From Sulfuritalea sp. (lineage in GTDB: Bacteria > Pseudomonadota > Gammaproteobacteria > Burkholderiales > Rhodocyclaceae): a DNA stretch of 40,227 nucleotides. The translations under genes and the position numbers were made by a program. Location of the stretch: positions 1 to 40,227 of the forward strand of contig JAUYSD010000062.1 of the NCBI GenBank assembly GCA_030696505.1. The letters run 5' to 3'. Below the pieces are notes generated by a model, which worked only from the letters and a program-made list of their open reading frames with translations, made no database searches and was not told the DNA's origin. Below are positions 1-8,250 of this stretch, in pieces; within the stretch, counting starts at the first letter, position 1; the number at the start of each line of letters is the position of its first letter.

Positions 1-34
1 AGGCGCCGATCAGTTTGCCATAGCGTTTTGTCAT
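1..34 (-). CDS. cbiL: Precorrin-2/cobalt-factor II C20-methyltransferase, N-terminal fragment (cut by window edge)
   Basis: Only the first eleven codons are visible, reading MTKRYGKLIGA. This matches the usual beginning of CbiL/CobI, which continues into the glycine-rich SAM-binding loop of the tetrapyrrole methylase fold. The ATG overlaps the TGA of the upstream cbiET gene (ATGA), as at other junctions of this operon, so translational coupling is likely. The product would methylate C20 of cobalt-factor II. The assignment rests on the short N-terminus plus operon context. Confidence 0.6.
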   Translation of the reverse strand, partial: MTKRYGKLIGA

Positions 35-1326
35 GACGATTCCAGATGAGTGGTGACTATCCACACGGGATTTTGAGCGGCCAGCCGGTGCATGTCGAGG
101 ATGGGCTGGCTGCGACTGGCTTGCAGTTGCACCACATCCCACGTCGCACCGGCAGCGGCGAGCGCGGCGATGGCGGTGGCGAGGTTTTCGATGGTGACGA
201 AGTTCATCACCAGCCTACCCTGCGGCTTGAGACGGCCGAGGATCAGGCGAATCAGCTCGTCCAGCTCGCCGCCGGAGCCGCCGATGAACACCGCATCGGG
301 GTCCGGCCAGGTATCGAGATGGGCGGGTGCCTTGCCTTCGACCAGGGTGTAATTCGTGATGCGGAAACGGGCCGCGTTGGCGCGGGCATTCGCCGCATCG
401 CCTGCGTTCTTTTCGATGGCCCAGACATGGCCCAGCGGCGCCAGCCGCGCCGCTTCGAGGCCGACCGAGCCGGCGCCGGCGCCGATGTCCCAGACGACGG
501 CATCCGCCGCCAGCCGCAGCTTGGCCAGCGACACGGCGCGCGCCTCCTGCTTGGTGATCAGTCCCTTCTCCGGCGTGCGCTGGATGTATTCGAGGTCTTC
601 GAGGCCAAAGGCCGGCTGACGTGCGTCGGGCGCGCGTTCGATCAGCACCACGTTGGGATCGGGAAACTCCATTGTCGCGGCAGCGGCGGGCGTGAGGTCG
701 GGGAACAAGGCTTCGTCGGGCAGCAGCAGGCGGCTGGCCACCGACAGCCGCACGCCATCGCCGTAGCCGGCGGTGAGGAGCGCACGCGCCAGCCGCGCCG
801 GGTTGTTGTCGGGGCCGGTGAACAGCGCTACCTGCGGGTGCCGGGCAATGGCGCGCATCGCCTGGTACAGGCCGTGGTCGGGGGTGGCGCCGACGGCCCA
901 TTCGCCGGCATCGGCGCTATGGCAGGAAACGATTTTTACATCCTGCCAGGGCTTCCTGAAGCGGGCGAAGGCCAGTTGCAATGTCGTCGGCGCGGGCAGG
1001 ATTTCGATCTTCCCGGCACCGAGCTTGCCGGCGAGAAAGCCGGCGATGCCGTGGCACAGCGGGTCGCCGGTGGCGATCATGGCGACGCGCTGGCCGGCCC
1101 CCATCGCCGCCTCGATCCACGCCGGCGTCTGCGTCAGCGCGCCCTTCATGTCCTTCAACGTGGTGCTTGCCGGTACGTGCTCTCGAATCAGTTCCAGCGT
1201 GCGACCGGCGCCGAAGATCAAGTCGGCTCTGGCGAGACGGCGGCGCGCGGCGGCGGACAGGCCATCCCAGCCGTCGTCGAGGATGCCGATCAGGGCACAA
1301 GTATTCAACTTTTCAGCGGGCTTCAT
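31..1326 (-). CDS. cbiET: Bifunctional precorrin-6Y/cobalt-precorrin C5,C15-methyltransferase (decarboxylating)
   Basis: A fusion of about 431 residues. The first half (to about residue 215) is a tetrapyrrole-methylase domain of CbiE type beginning LIGILDDGWDGLS. The second half (from about 240) is a class I SAM methyltransferase of CbiT type with motif I VVWDIGAGAGSVGLE. The enzyme methylates C5 and C15 of the corrin ring and removes the acetate carboxyl on C12. The ATG at 1326 is preferred; an in-frame TTG at 1344 would only lengthen the overlap with cbiD. The gene begins 14 nt inside cbiD and ends in an ATGA overlap with cbiL. The fused length is normal for CobL/CbiET. Confidence 0.93.
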   Translation of the reverse strand: MKPAEKLNTCALIGILDDGWDGLSAAARRRLARADLIFGAGRTLELIREHVPASTTLKDMKGALTQTPAWIEAAMGAGQRVAMIATGDPLCHGIAGFLAGKLGAGKIEILPAPTTLQLAFARFRKPWQDVKIVSCHSADAGEWAVGATPDHGLYQAMRAIARHPQVALFTGPDNNPARLARALLTAGYGDGVRLSVASRLLLPDEALFPDLTPAAAATMEFPDPNVVLIERAPDARQPAFGLEDLEYIQRTPEKGLITKQEARAVSLAKLRLAADAVVWDIGAGAGSVGLEAARLAPLGHVWAIEKNAGDAANARANAARFRITNYTLVEGKAPAHLDTWPDPDAVFIGGSGGELDELIRLILGRLKPQGRLVMNFVTIENLATAIAALAAAGATWDVVQLQASRSQPILDMHRLAAQNPVWIVTTHLESS

Positions 1327-2491
1327 CTTCTTCGACGCGGACAATGAATTGGCCTTCGAAATCGCAGACGAGGACGGCGAGGCGGTAGTCGCCGGGATAG
1401 CAGGACTTGAGGCTGCGGATGGCTTTCTTCGCCAGCGCGCGATGGTAATCGACGGTGAGGCCGAGTTCGGCCAGATGCTCGGCGGCGAAGCGCGCGGTTT
1501 CGGCGGCGCGGATTTTTTCCACCAGGTCGGGCGGGGCGCCGACTTCCCGCGCCGATTCGGCGAGGATGTCGCGGTCCACTTCGGCCTTCCAGGCGTGGGT
1601 GACGGCCAGACCCTGGCTCATCTTGGTCAGCTTGCCGACCATGGCGCCGACGGTAATCTCTTTCATGTTCGTACGGATGGCGGACAGGAAGGCGGCCTTG
1701 ACGAAATCGCCCATCTGCACGAAGCAGGATTCGTCGAGTTCGGGCAACTGGCGCATGGCGAATTTTTCGGTGCGCCCGCCGGTGGTGAGCACCACGCGGG
1801 TCTGGCCCTGGTTGGCGGCGACGTCGATCGCCTGCACCACGCTGGCGCGGAAGGCCGCCGTGGAATAGGGCCGCACGATGCCGGTGGTGCCGAGAATGCT
1901 GATGCCGCCGAGGATGCCCAGCCGCGCATTGAGCGTCTTCTTCGCCATTTCCTCGCCGCCCGGCACGGAGATGACGACTTCGAGGCCGTCGTGGTCGAGC
2001 AGCTCGCCGGCTGCCGCCTGCACGTTCTCGCGGATGTTGCGGTTGGGCACGGGATTGATCGCCGGTCCGCCGACTTCGAGGCCGAGGCCGGGCTTGGTGA
2101 CGGTGCCGACGCCGGCGCCGCCGAGCAAGGCGATCTCGCCGGCGCGGTGCGGCAGCAGGCGCACGTCGGCGGTCATGTGCGCGCCGTGGGTCGCGTCCGG
2201 GTCGTCGCCGGCATCCTTGACGATGACGGCGTGGGCGATGCGCGCTTCGCCTTCGCCGTCGATGCGTCCGTCCTGCACGACGAAGGTGACGTCCTTGCCC
2301 ATCGGCAGCCGGCACACCACGCTTTGCGGCACCTCGCCGCCAACCAGCCCCAGCGTCGCCGCGCGCGCCGCCGCCGCCGAGCAGGCGCCGGTGGTGAAAC
2401 CGGTGCGGTTGCCGCGGTTGCGCTTGGGATCGCCCTTGCGAACCTTGGGCGTCTCCGCGGGAGAATCGGCAGACGCGTCGTCCTCGCTCAT
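1313..2491 (-). CDS. cbiD: Cobalt-precorrin-5B C1-methyltransferase
   Basis: The 392-residue product carries the CbiD signature near its start (RTGFTTGACSAAAARAA) and the conserved block ISVPGGEEMAKKTLNARLGI, including TTGI soon after. CbiD is specific to the anaerobic, cobalt-early route and methylates C1 during ring contraction. This is direct evidence for which B12 route the organism uses. The start ATG overlaps the stop of cbiC by four bases. There is an N-terminal charged extension of roughly 25 residues before the conserved region. Length and motifs look intact. Confidence 0.95.
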   Translation of the reverse strand: MSEDDASADSPAETPKVRKGDPKRNRGNRTGFTTGACSAAAARAATLGLVGGEVPQSVVCRLPMGKDVTFVVQDGRIDGEGEARIAHAVIVKDAGDDPDATHGAHMTADVRLLPHRAGEIALLGGAGVGTVTKPGLGLEVGGPAINPVPNRNIRENVQAAAGELLDHDGLEVVISVPGGEEMAKKTLNARLGILGGISILGTTGIVRPYSTAAFRASVVQAIDVAANQGQTRVVLTTGGRTEKFAMRQLPELDESCFVQMGDFVKAAFLSAIRTNMKEITVGAMVGKLTKMSQGLAVTHAWKAEVDRDILAESAREVGAPPDLVEKIRAAETARFAAEHLAELGLTVDYHRALAKKAIRSLKSCYPGDYRLAVLVCDFEGQFIVRVEEDEAR

Positions 2492-3162
2492 GCGCTACGT
2501 TTCTGTGCGGCCTCGGCCAGCGACAGCAGGGCATGAATCGCGGCGACGACCAGGGTGGAGCCGCCCTTGCGGCCGCGTATCGCGATCCAGGGCGTGTCGC
2601 TCAGCGTCATCAGCAGCTCCTTCGATTCGGCGGCCGAGACGAATCCCACCGGCATGCCGACGACCAGTGCCGGGCGCACGCCCTCCTCGCGGATCAGGCG
2701 CACCAGTTCGATCAGCGCCGTCGGCGCGTTGCCGATGCCGACGATGGCGCCGTCGAGCCGGCCTTTGCGTTTGGCCTTGCGCATCGCCTGCACCGCGCGG
2801 GTGCTGTTTTCCGCCTTGGCCTGCTCGATCACGTCGGCGTCGGAAATGTAATGGTGCGTGCGCATGTCGAAGTGCCTGAGGCGCGGCGCCGAGAGGCCGA
2901 CGCAGATCATCTCGACGTCGGCGACGACGGGCGTGCCGCCCTCGAGCACGGCGGCCAGGCCGGCGGCCATCGCCCGCGGATGGAAGGCGGTGAGGCCGTT
3001 GAACTCGAAATCGGCATTGGCGTGGATCATGCGCCGCACCAGCGGCCACTGCTCGGCGGTGTAGGCGTGCGGGCCGGCCTCGGCATCGATGATGGCGAAG
3101 GAGTCGTGCTCGATGGCGCGACCGGCGGCGGTGAGCTGTTCGGTGACGATGTTGGCGGTCAT
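2488..3162 (-). CDS. cbiC: Cobalt-precorrin-8 methylmutase
   Basis: A 224-residue CbiC/CobH family protein that moves the methyl group from C11 to C12 to give cobyrinate. Visible conserved parts are the early ERSF-like segment (IEHDSFAIIDAEAG), the substrate-pocket stretch ADVEMICVGL, and the C-terminal GMPVGFVSAAESKELL followed by the RGRKGGSTLVVAAIHAL block. The reading frame is open further upstream, but that extension is low-complexity and lies over the cbiX 3' end. The ATG at 3162, immediately followed by the family-like N-terminus, is therefore chosen. It sits 4 nt after the cbiX stop. Confidence 0.94.
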   Translation of the reverse strand: MTANIVTEQLTAAGRAIEHDSFAIIDAEAGPHAYTAEQWPLVRRMIHANADFEFNGLTAFHPRAMAAGLAAVLEGGTPVVADVEMICVGLSAPRLRHFDMRTHHYISDADVIEQAKAENSTRAVQAMRKAKRKGRLDGAIVGIGNAPTALIELVRLIREEGVRPALVVGMPVGFVSAAESKELLMTLSDTPWIAIRGRKGGSTLVVAAIHALLSLAEAAQKRSA

Positions 3163-3166
3163 GGCT

Positions 3167-4081
3167 TTAGGCGGGAACGTGGGGGTGGACGCTATCGTGG
3201 TGGTGGTGATGTTCGGGTTCGTGACCATGCGCAACAACGGTGGCCGTGTGGCTGTGGTCGTGCAGGTGCTCGGCCTCGGCGGCTGCGCGGTACTTGCAGC
3301 CGTCGCATTCGAGCAGGCCACCGTCGGACAGTTCGTGGCCGGCAACCTTGGCATCGAGCAGATCGAAGATGCCCTTGTCGAAGCCGAAATGCGAGCCCAG
3401 GGCGAAGGCGATGCCGGGATACTGCGCCTTCAGGCGCTCGACCTGGGACTTGATGCGCTCCATGAGTACGCCGGTGAACAGATAGACCGGCACGATGCAG
3501 ACCTGCGTCATGCCCAGCCGGGACTGGCGCTGCACCACGGTTTCCAGCCGCGGCCAGGTGATGCTGGTGAAGGCGAGGTCGACCAGTTCGTGCTCGTTGT
3601 CCTCGAATATCCAGCGCGCCATCTTCGCCAGTTCGCCGTTGGCGCCGGCATCCGACGACCCCCTGCCGAGCAGGATCACGCCGGTGGTTTGCGGGTCGGG
3701 CATGGCCAGCGATTTCATCAGGCGAGCGAGCTGGCCCTGCAGCACCGCGAGAATTTCGCGCCCCATGCCGAGGTGGCGGGCGACCAGGAATTCGACTTGC
3801 GGGTGGCGCGCCCGCACCGCATCCAGGGCCGCCGGCAGTTCCATCTTGACGTGACCGGCGGCGTTGAGAATGAAGGGCAGCACGAGGACGCGCTTCGCGC
3901 TCTTGGCGGCGCGGTCCATGCCCTCGGCGAGCAGCACCTCGGCATGTTCGATGAAGCAGACTTCGATGCGCCAGTCGGAATGGCGTTCGCGCCATTCCGC
4001 GGCGAAATGCTGAATTTCCTTGTTGCCTTCCTGGTTGCGCGAGCCGTGACCGACCAGCAGGAGTGTTGTCGAGTCATTCAT
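3167..4081 (-). CDS. cbiX: Sirohydrochlorin cobaltochelatase, two-domain form with CxxC and His-rich tail
   Basis: The 304-residue protein has two CbiX/chelatase repeats. The first opens with LLLVGHGSR (metal-binding His at about residue 12). The second includes FTSITWPRLETVVQR and PVYLFTGVLMERI. It inserts cobalt into sirohydrochlorin, committing it to B12. The C-terminus carries ECDGC (Cys259 and Cys262) and then a tail in which 13 of the last 33 residues are histidine. Family knowledge: long CbiX proteins can carry a Cys-ligated Fe-S site and a His-rich metal-binding stretch. Here the His tail is terminal. The ATG at 4081 is chosen because the conserved fold begins directly after it; it overlaps the cobM stop by 8 nt. 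Confidence 0.93.
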   Translation of the reverse strand: MNDSTTLLLVGHGSRNQEGNKEIQHFAAEWRERHSDWRIEVCFIEHAEVLLAEGMDRAAKSAKRVLVLPFILNAAGHVKMELPAALDAVRARHPQVEFLVARHLGMGREILAVLQGQLARLMKSLAMPDPQTTGVILLGRGSSDAGANGELAKMARWIFEDNEHELVDLAFTSITWPRLETVVQRQSRLGMTQVCIVPVYLFTGVLMERIKSQVERLKAQYPGIAFALGSHFGFDKGIFDLLDAKVAGHELSDGGLLECDGCKYRAAAEAEHLHDHSHTATVVAHGHEPEHHHHHDSVHPHVPA

Positions 4082-4859
4082 TGGCGGCGGCCTTGCGAAA
4101 GCGGTGGGTGAACGTGGGATCGTATAGTTTCGAACGGGCAAGGTCGGGCCAATCGGCTGCGCCCAGCGTCGGGCTGGCGATGATCATGGCCTGGCTGCCG
4201 ATCTTCTCGGCCTGGCATTTCTTCTTGATGTCGGCGAGGGTGCCGCGAATGATCTTTTCCGCGCCCGGCCAGCTCGCCTTTTGCACCACGAGGATGGGCG
4301 CATCCTCGTCCCAGCCGGCCGCGCGCAGCGCCTGCTGCACATCATGCAGCAGCGTGATGGATAGAAATATGCACAGCGTGGTCTTGTGCGCGGCGAGCGA
4401 CTCCAGGTCCTCACCCGGCGGCATCGGCGTGCGCCCGGCGACGCGGGTCAGGATCACCGTCTGCGTCACTTCGGGCAGGGTCAGCGTCTCCGCCGCCGCC
4501 GCCGCCGCCGCCATGGCCGACGACACCCCCGGCACGACTTGCCACTCGATGCCGGCGGCCGTCAGCGGCCGTGTCATTTCGATCAGCGCCCCATACAGGC
4601 CGGGGTCGCCCGTCTGCAGGCGGACGACGGTCTCGCAGCGGCCGCACTGCTCGATCAGCCAGGCCGTCATCTCCTCCAGCGTCATGTCCTTGGAGTCGCG
4701 AATGACGCAGTCCGGCGGCGCGAAGCGCGTCGCCGTCCGGTCGACCAGCGAGCCGGCGAACAGGATGGCCCCGGCCTGGGCAAGCAGATCGCGGCCCTTG
4801 ACCGTGATTAGGTCCGGATCGCCCGGCCCCGCGCCGACGAACCAGACACGGCCCGGCAC
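4074..4859 (-). CDS. cbiF: Cobalt-precorrin-4 C11-methyltransferase
   Basis: A single tetrapyrrole-methylase domain of about 261 residues with the SAM loop VWFVGAGPGDPDLITVKG at its start, the VRLQTGDPGLYGA block and VVPGVSSAMAAAAA in the middle. It methylates C11 (CbiF, equivalent to CobM). The long upstream open frame is an overlap artefact over the cbiM-like gene. No ATG lies near the conserved start; GTG at 4859, 10 nt past the upstream stop, gives the usual family length, and TTG at 4880 is the alternative. A run of nine alanines in the middle comes from a GCC/GCG repeat near 4494-4514. Start choice is the weak point. Confidence 0.92.
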   Translation of the reverse strand: MPGRVWFVGAGPGDPDLITVKGRDLLAQAGAILFAGSLVDRTATRFAPPDCVIRDSKDMTLEEMTAWLIEQCGRCETVVRLQTGDPGLYGALIEMTRPLTAAGIEWQVVPGVSSAMAAAAAAAETLTLPEVTQTVILTRVAGRTPMPPGEDLESLAAHKTTLCIFLSITLLHDVQQALRAAGWDEDAPILVVQKASWPGAEKIIRGTLADIKKKCQAEKIGSQAMIIASPTLGAADWPDLARSKLYDPTFTHRFRKAAANE

Positions 4860-4869
4860 GCCGCCAAAC

Positions 4870-5553
4870 TCAAGCTGCAACGGAGTTGTACAAGCGTTTG
4901 TCGACAGCGCCGGAACGCTTGAGGGCGTGCAGGGACTTGGCTCCCGCCAGCACGGCCAGATCGACCAGCGGTTCGGCGATGATGACGAGCAGGTAGGCGC
5001 CACCAAAAGAAGCGACATTCGCCAGGTTCTCGGCGCCGAACCCTTGTCCATAGAACGCCCAGAACGCCACCCAGGCGATGATGCCGCCCTGATAGGCCGC
5101 CGAGAGCTTGAGCGTCTGGCCGTAGGAAAGGTCGACGTAGGCGGTGTGCGCGGGAATGATCTTTTTCGCCAGCACATCCATGACGAACATCGGCGCCAGC
5201 AGGGTGGTCAGGTTGATCGCATACTGAGGCAGGTCGGCCGGGGCGAAGAACAGGCCCTGAACCAGCAGGCCGCCGGCCAGCCCGATGGCTGCGGGCGCCA
5301 GGCCGAAAAACAAAAAGAGCGTGGTGCCCAGGATCAGGTGCACTTCCGAGACGCCGACCGGGTAGTGCAAGAACACCTCGAAGAAACAGAAGACCATCAG
5401 CGCGGCCAGCGCGCTGCGCGCCAGCAGGGCGCCAAGCCCGTTCTCGCGAACAAAATCGGCGCCCGCCTTGACGGTGGCCCCGGCAGCGACCGCGGCCGTG
5501 CCATAACTGAGGATGATTTTTGCGCTGTCGACGACGCCCGGTTCGATATGCAT
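4870..5553 (-). CDS. cbiM: CbiM-like cobalt transport membrane protein
   Basis: A polytopic membrane protein of about 227 residues that begins MHIEPGVVDSAKI. In CbiM/NikM proteins the N-terminal Met-His forms part of the metal site, and that His is present at position 2. Several hydrophobic segments follow, for example LAALMVFCFFEVFL and LILGTTLFLFFGLAP. The start at 5553 has an AAGGAG ribosome-binding site 7 nt upstream, so the slightly longer frame (5571) is not preferred. It is the first gene after the riboswitch, consistent with cobalt uptake under B12 control. No cbiN, cbiQ or cbiO partner is seen in the window, which is unusual for an energy-coupling-factor transporter. Confidence 0.82.
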   Translation of the reverse strand: MHIEPGVVDSAKIILSYGTAAVAAGATVKAGADFVRENGLGALLARSALAALMVFCFFEVFLHYPVGVSEVHLILGTTLFLFFGLAPAAIGLAGGLLVQGLFFAPADLPQYAINLTTLLAPMFVMDVLAKKIIPAHTAYVDLSYGQTLKLSAAYQGGIIAWVAFWAFYGQGFGAENLANVASFGGAYLLVIIAEPLVDLAVLAGAKSLHALKRSGAVDKRLYNSVAA

Positions 5554-5677
5554 GTTTGAACTCCTTGACAATCCAATTCAACCAATCGCTGGACCCGTGA
5601 AGCTCAAGGATTTCTGGCGGAACCATGAGGCGTTCGCCAGCCTTCGCCCGCACCCCGGGGTTCAACGCCAAATGTTC

Positions 5678-5848
5678 GGGCCGGTCTTCTGGCTTGCCAT
5701 CGATCTTCTCCGAGCCTTCCCATGCGTTGCACAGTGGCGGTTGCGGAGTCGTCAGGCTTACAGCAGCGGGGGCTGCGCCGGAATGACTGGTTTCCCAGCG
5801 CCACCGGCTTCCCGTTTCACCCGCCCCAAGTCAATAGGGCAAGGCACC
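5678..5848 (-). promoter_or_regulatory. Cobalamin riboswitch upstream of the cbi operon
   Basis: Read on the minus strand, the order matches the cobalamin aptamer. It starts with GGTGCC (5848-5843), then GGGTGAAACGGGAAGCCGGTG, the core GCGCAGCCCCCGCTGCTGTAAGC, a GCCACTG box, GGGAAGGC, and a final AGCCAGAAGACCGGCC. It lies about 125 nt before the cbiM-like ATG. Binding of adenosylcobalamin would reduce expression of the operon. Whether control acts on transcription or on the ribosome-binding site cannot be read with certainty here. Confidence 0.93.
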
Positions 5849-6194
5849 CAAAACGCCGCCATCTTATGCCAAAACTTTCCCGTCGTGTTGCGCGCTTGGG
5901 AAAGGCGCAGGGCCGGAGCATGAAAACTTGCTTATCGCCGGGCGAGTATGACAATAGCCAATTGAGCGACGTGAAAAGGCGTCTACTCTCGATTATTGGA
6001 AGCCGAGAGTATGGGCGAGGAGCGCCAGCCGGCTGCGGCGGCGCGACGCATGTGTCGCGAATTGCCGCTTCACTCCCTCATGGGGAGGCGATCAAACATG
6101 GCGATATATAGCGCCGCATCATTGGCGCCGACGCCCTGTGTCCATGGGATGTTCAGGCCGCACATGAGGCAACATTTAGCACGTCATGTTTAGT
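5849..6194. other. Intergenic stretch without a supported gene
   Basis: About 350 bp between the riboswitch 5' end and the repeat preceding the VOC gene. It should hold the cbi operon promoter on the minus strand, but I cannot pick convincing -35/-10 boxes. A stem of eight pairs (TACTCTCG at 5984-5991 with CGAGAGTA at 6004-6011, 12-nt loop) and an imperfect CTCCCTCATGGGGAG hairpin (6073-6087) are visible. The short open frames here have no ribosome-binding site or recognisable product. Confidence 0.5.
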
Positions 6195-6251
6195 GGGCAC
6201 GCTGCGCTCGACTGTTACCATCGGCGCTTGCCATCGTATTTCACGTTAATC
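6195..6251 (+). repeat. Dispersed intergenic element, partial copy 1
   Basis: This segment shares with the copies at 16840 and 36710 the block CACGCTGCGCTCGA and the terminal TTTCACGTTAATC. The hairpin half of the element is only weakly recognisable about 110 bp upstream (6072-6088). The copy ends about 30 bp before the ribosome-binding site of the VOC gene. Confidence 0.55.
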
Positions 6252-6296
6252 AGGATGCCGCCTGATCGAGCACGCAGCATTTCAAAGGAGCCTGCC

Positions 6297-6710
6297 ATGT
6301 CGAGTTTCCACTATGCCTTTGCGATATCAGACATCCAGCGCACGCGGGAGTTCTATGTCGGCCAGCTCGGCTGCACCGAGGGGCGCAGCACCGAGCACTG
6401 GATCGATTTCGAGTTGTTCGGCCACCAGCTCTCGGCTCACCTGGGCCGGCCCGGCGGCGCCTGCTGCGAGGGCCTGGTCGATGGCCATGCGGTGCCGATT
6501 CCGCACTTCGGCGTGATCCTCGACATCGAGGAGTTCTGGACCTTCGCCGCACGCCTGCGCGCGGCCGGCATCCATTTTCTGATGGAACCGGGATTGCGCT
6601 TCGTCGGTAAGCCCGGCGAACAGGCTACGATGTTCTTCCTCGATCCCGACGGCAACGCGCTGGAGTTCAAGGCCTTCGTGCGCGAGGGCGAAGTGTTCGC
6701 GCGGCAATGA
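6297..6710 (+). CDS. VOC (glyoxalase/bleomycin-resistance fold) family protein
   Basis: The 137-residue product starts after an AAAGGAG site 6 nt upstream (ATG at 6297). It shows the paired beta-alpha-beta-beta-beta layout of the vicinal oxygen chelate fold. It opens with FHYAFAISDIQRTREFYVG and ends with MFFLDPDGNALEFKAF, where the glutamate of NALEFK is the usual metal ligand. The metal-ligand histidine near the start (FHYAF) is also present. Family members range from lyases to dioxygenases and resistance proteins, so no substrate can be given. It stands alone between a dispersed repeat and the inverted-repeat-bounded block, with no operon partner. Confidence 0.8.
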   Translation: MSSFHYAFAISDIQRTREFYVGQLGCTEGRSTEHWIDFELFGHQLSAHLGRPGGACCEGLVDGHAVPIPHFGVILDIEEFWTFAARLRAAGIHFLMEPGLRFVGKPGEQATMFFLDPDGNALEFKAFVREGEVFARQ

Positions 6711-6734
6711 AGAGTTGGCGCTGGGGATACGGCA
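6711..6734 (+). repeat. 24-bp interspersed motif, copy a
   Basis: AGAGTTGGCGCTG followed by GGGATACGGCA, starting at the base after the VOC stop codon. It matches the AGTTGGCGCTG core exactly and the second half (ACGGC) closely. It fills the gap between the VOC gene and the 60-bp inverted repeat. Confidence 0.7.
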
Positions 6735-6754
6735 CAAATCTTGTGACGAAATCG

Positions 6755-6814
6755 TAGCGAGCACCGCCCAAGCTCCGATTCGGCACGCGCAGTAGATTTA
6801 TTCACAAACTTTCA
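6755..6814 (-). repeat. 60-bp inverted repeat, left copy
   Basis: Read on the minus strand it begins with the TGA stop of the SH3-like gene and runs through TGTGAATAAATCTACTGCGC to GGTGCTCGCTA. The right copy (12472-12531) matches 56 of 60 positions and also begins with a stop codon, that of the kinase gene. The two copies face outwards and bracket a four-gene block. Confidence 0.93.
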
Positions 6815-8248
6815 GCGGATGCTGACGGTGATCGCCTTCCAGGCCGGGCTCTGCCAGCGATAGAAGCTGCTCAGGTGGTTTGGCCGGTCGGCGCGTCTTT
6901 CCACTTCCAGCGTACTCATGCGCAGCAGCTCGAAGCTCTGTTTGTGGCGGCCCGCCACTCGGGCTTCGCGCGCCGCTAGCAGTTGTTTGCCGCCCGGCAC
7001 CCAGCCGGCGAATTCGACATAGCCGAGGCCGGGGTGGTCCGCGGCCGGCGGCACGACGTCGAGGCTCCAGCCCTGCGGCCCGCGGCGGAACACCCACAGC
7101 TCGCGCCAGGTGTCGAGCGGCTGCACCGCCAGTGCGAGCGCCGTGCCTTGCGGGTTGGGCGCGGCCGAGGCGGTCCACACGATGCCGTAAGTGCAGCGCG
7201 TCAGCAGCGGGTTCTTCAGATCGTGTTTGGCATCGACCAGATGCACGCAGGTTTCGCCAGGCTGGCCGGGGCTCGCCGCCACCGAAACTTTTTGCGCCTT
7301 CGCCGCCGGCGCGCCGGCTTCGGTGGCCCAGCGCGAGGCGCCGACGCGCATCGCGGCGTCACTGTAGGCGTAGGCGTCGCTTTCCATGAGTTCGCCCTGG
7401 TCGATGCCGGCGAGTTCATTCAGCGCACGCTGCCCCGCCTGCTGCACGGCGGGCGCGCCGAGTTCCGGGCGCCGCGCGCGCTGGTAGGCGAGGCTGGCCC
7501 AGACGCCGGCCTTGCGCAGGCGCAGGCGGTTCTTCAGCACTGCGGGCAGTTTGCTTGTATCGATGCGGTCGAGTATTTCGGCGCGCCAGTTGTCGTGCGC
7601 GAAGCGCTGCACTGGCGCGAGGTCCGGCGCCACGCAATCGTGGCGGGTCAGCGCCAGCGCGGCGGCGGCCTTTTGCGGCGCGGTGGCCGGCAGCGCCAGC
7701 ACGCGGCGATGCGCCTCGCCCTCGTAGCAAAGCCGCAGCTGTCCGTCGCGTTCGAAGCTGAGCATGTTCACGCCGTAGGCGGCGGCGACTTCGAGCTGGG
7801 CGGCGACGGCCGGACCCGCCTTGCCCTGCTGGGTGCCGGAAGCGCGCCGGGCCAGACGCTCGGCCATGGCGCCCAACGCATCGAAGGCCTCGCCGTCGAT
7901 GGCTGCGGCCGGCGCCGCCTTCAGGTAGGCCGCGGCGTAGGCGATGCCCAGCGCCTCCGAGCCCGGCGTGTCGCGCAGGAAGCGCAGCACCGCGAGCAGG
8001 TCAGGTGCGGCGGCCGGCTGCAGCGACTGGACGCGCACGCTGGGTGCCTTGATGTAGCCGGCGCGTTCGCGGCGATGGTCGTAGACCTGCAGGAAGTCGC
8101 CTTTCTCGCCGCGGACTTCGAGGCTGTCGCCGGCCCACAGCTGGGCTTGCTGGGGCGCCGAATCGCGCGGTGCGGCACGCAGCGCAGTCTGGTCCTGGGT
8201 GACGATGGCCAGCGCGGACAGCGCGGCAATTGCGGTGGCGGTCAGCAT
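6812..8248 (-). CDS. Secreted protein with N-terminal SH3-like domain, function unknown
   Basis: A protein of about 478 residues with an N-terminal hydrophobic stretch (LTATAIAALSALAIVTQ) that looks like a signal peptide. A bacterial SH3-like segment follows (about residues 20-70, with ALRAAPRDSAPQQAQLWAGD and VYDHRRERAGYIKAP). The rest is alanine-rich and mostly helical, with a C-terminal part that resembles beta structure but that I do not recognise. ATG at 8248 is preferred because GGGAGG lies 9 nt upstream; GTG at 8254 would overlap the SPFH stop as GTGA. It is coupled to the SPFH gene, so a shared envelope role is plausible but unproven. Confidence 0.75.
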   Translation of the reverse strand: MLTATAIAALSALAIVTQDQTALRAAPRDSAPQQAQLWAGDSLEVRGEKGDFLQVYDHRRERAGYIKAPSVRVQSLQPAAAPDLLAVLRFLRDTPGSEALGIAYAAAYLKAAPAAAIDGEAFDALGAMAERLARRASGTQQGKAGPAVAAQLEVAAAYGVNMLSFERDGQLRLCYEGEAHRRVLALPATAPQKAAAALALTRHDCVAPDLAPVQRFAHDNWRAEILDRIDTSKLPAVLKNRLRLRKAGVWASLAYQRARRPELGAPAVQQAGQRALNELAGIDQGELMESDAYAYSDAAMRVGASRWATEAGAPAAKAQKVSVAASPGQPGETCVHLVDAKHDLKNPLLTRCTYGIVWTASAAPNPQGTALALAVQPLDTWRELWVFRRGPQGWSLDVVPPAADHPGLGYVEFAGWVPGGKQLLAAREARVAGRHKQSFELLRMSTLEVERRADRPNHLSSFYRWQSPAWKAITVSIR

Positions 8249-8250
8249 GA

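Noticed and set aside
5722-6193. Small plus-strand open frames over and after the first riboswitch
   Set aside because: They run antisense through the riboswitch aptamer or intergenic repeats and have no recognisable product.
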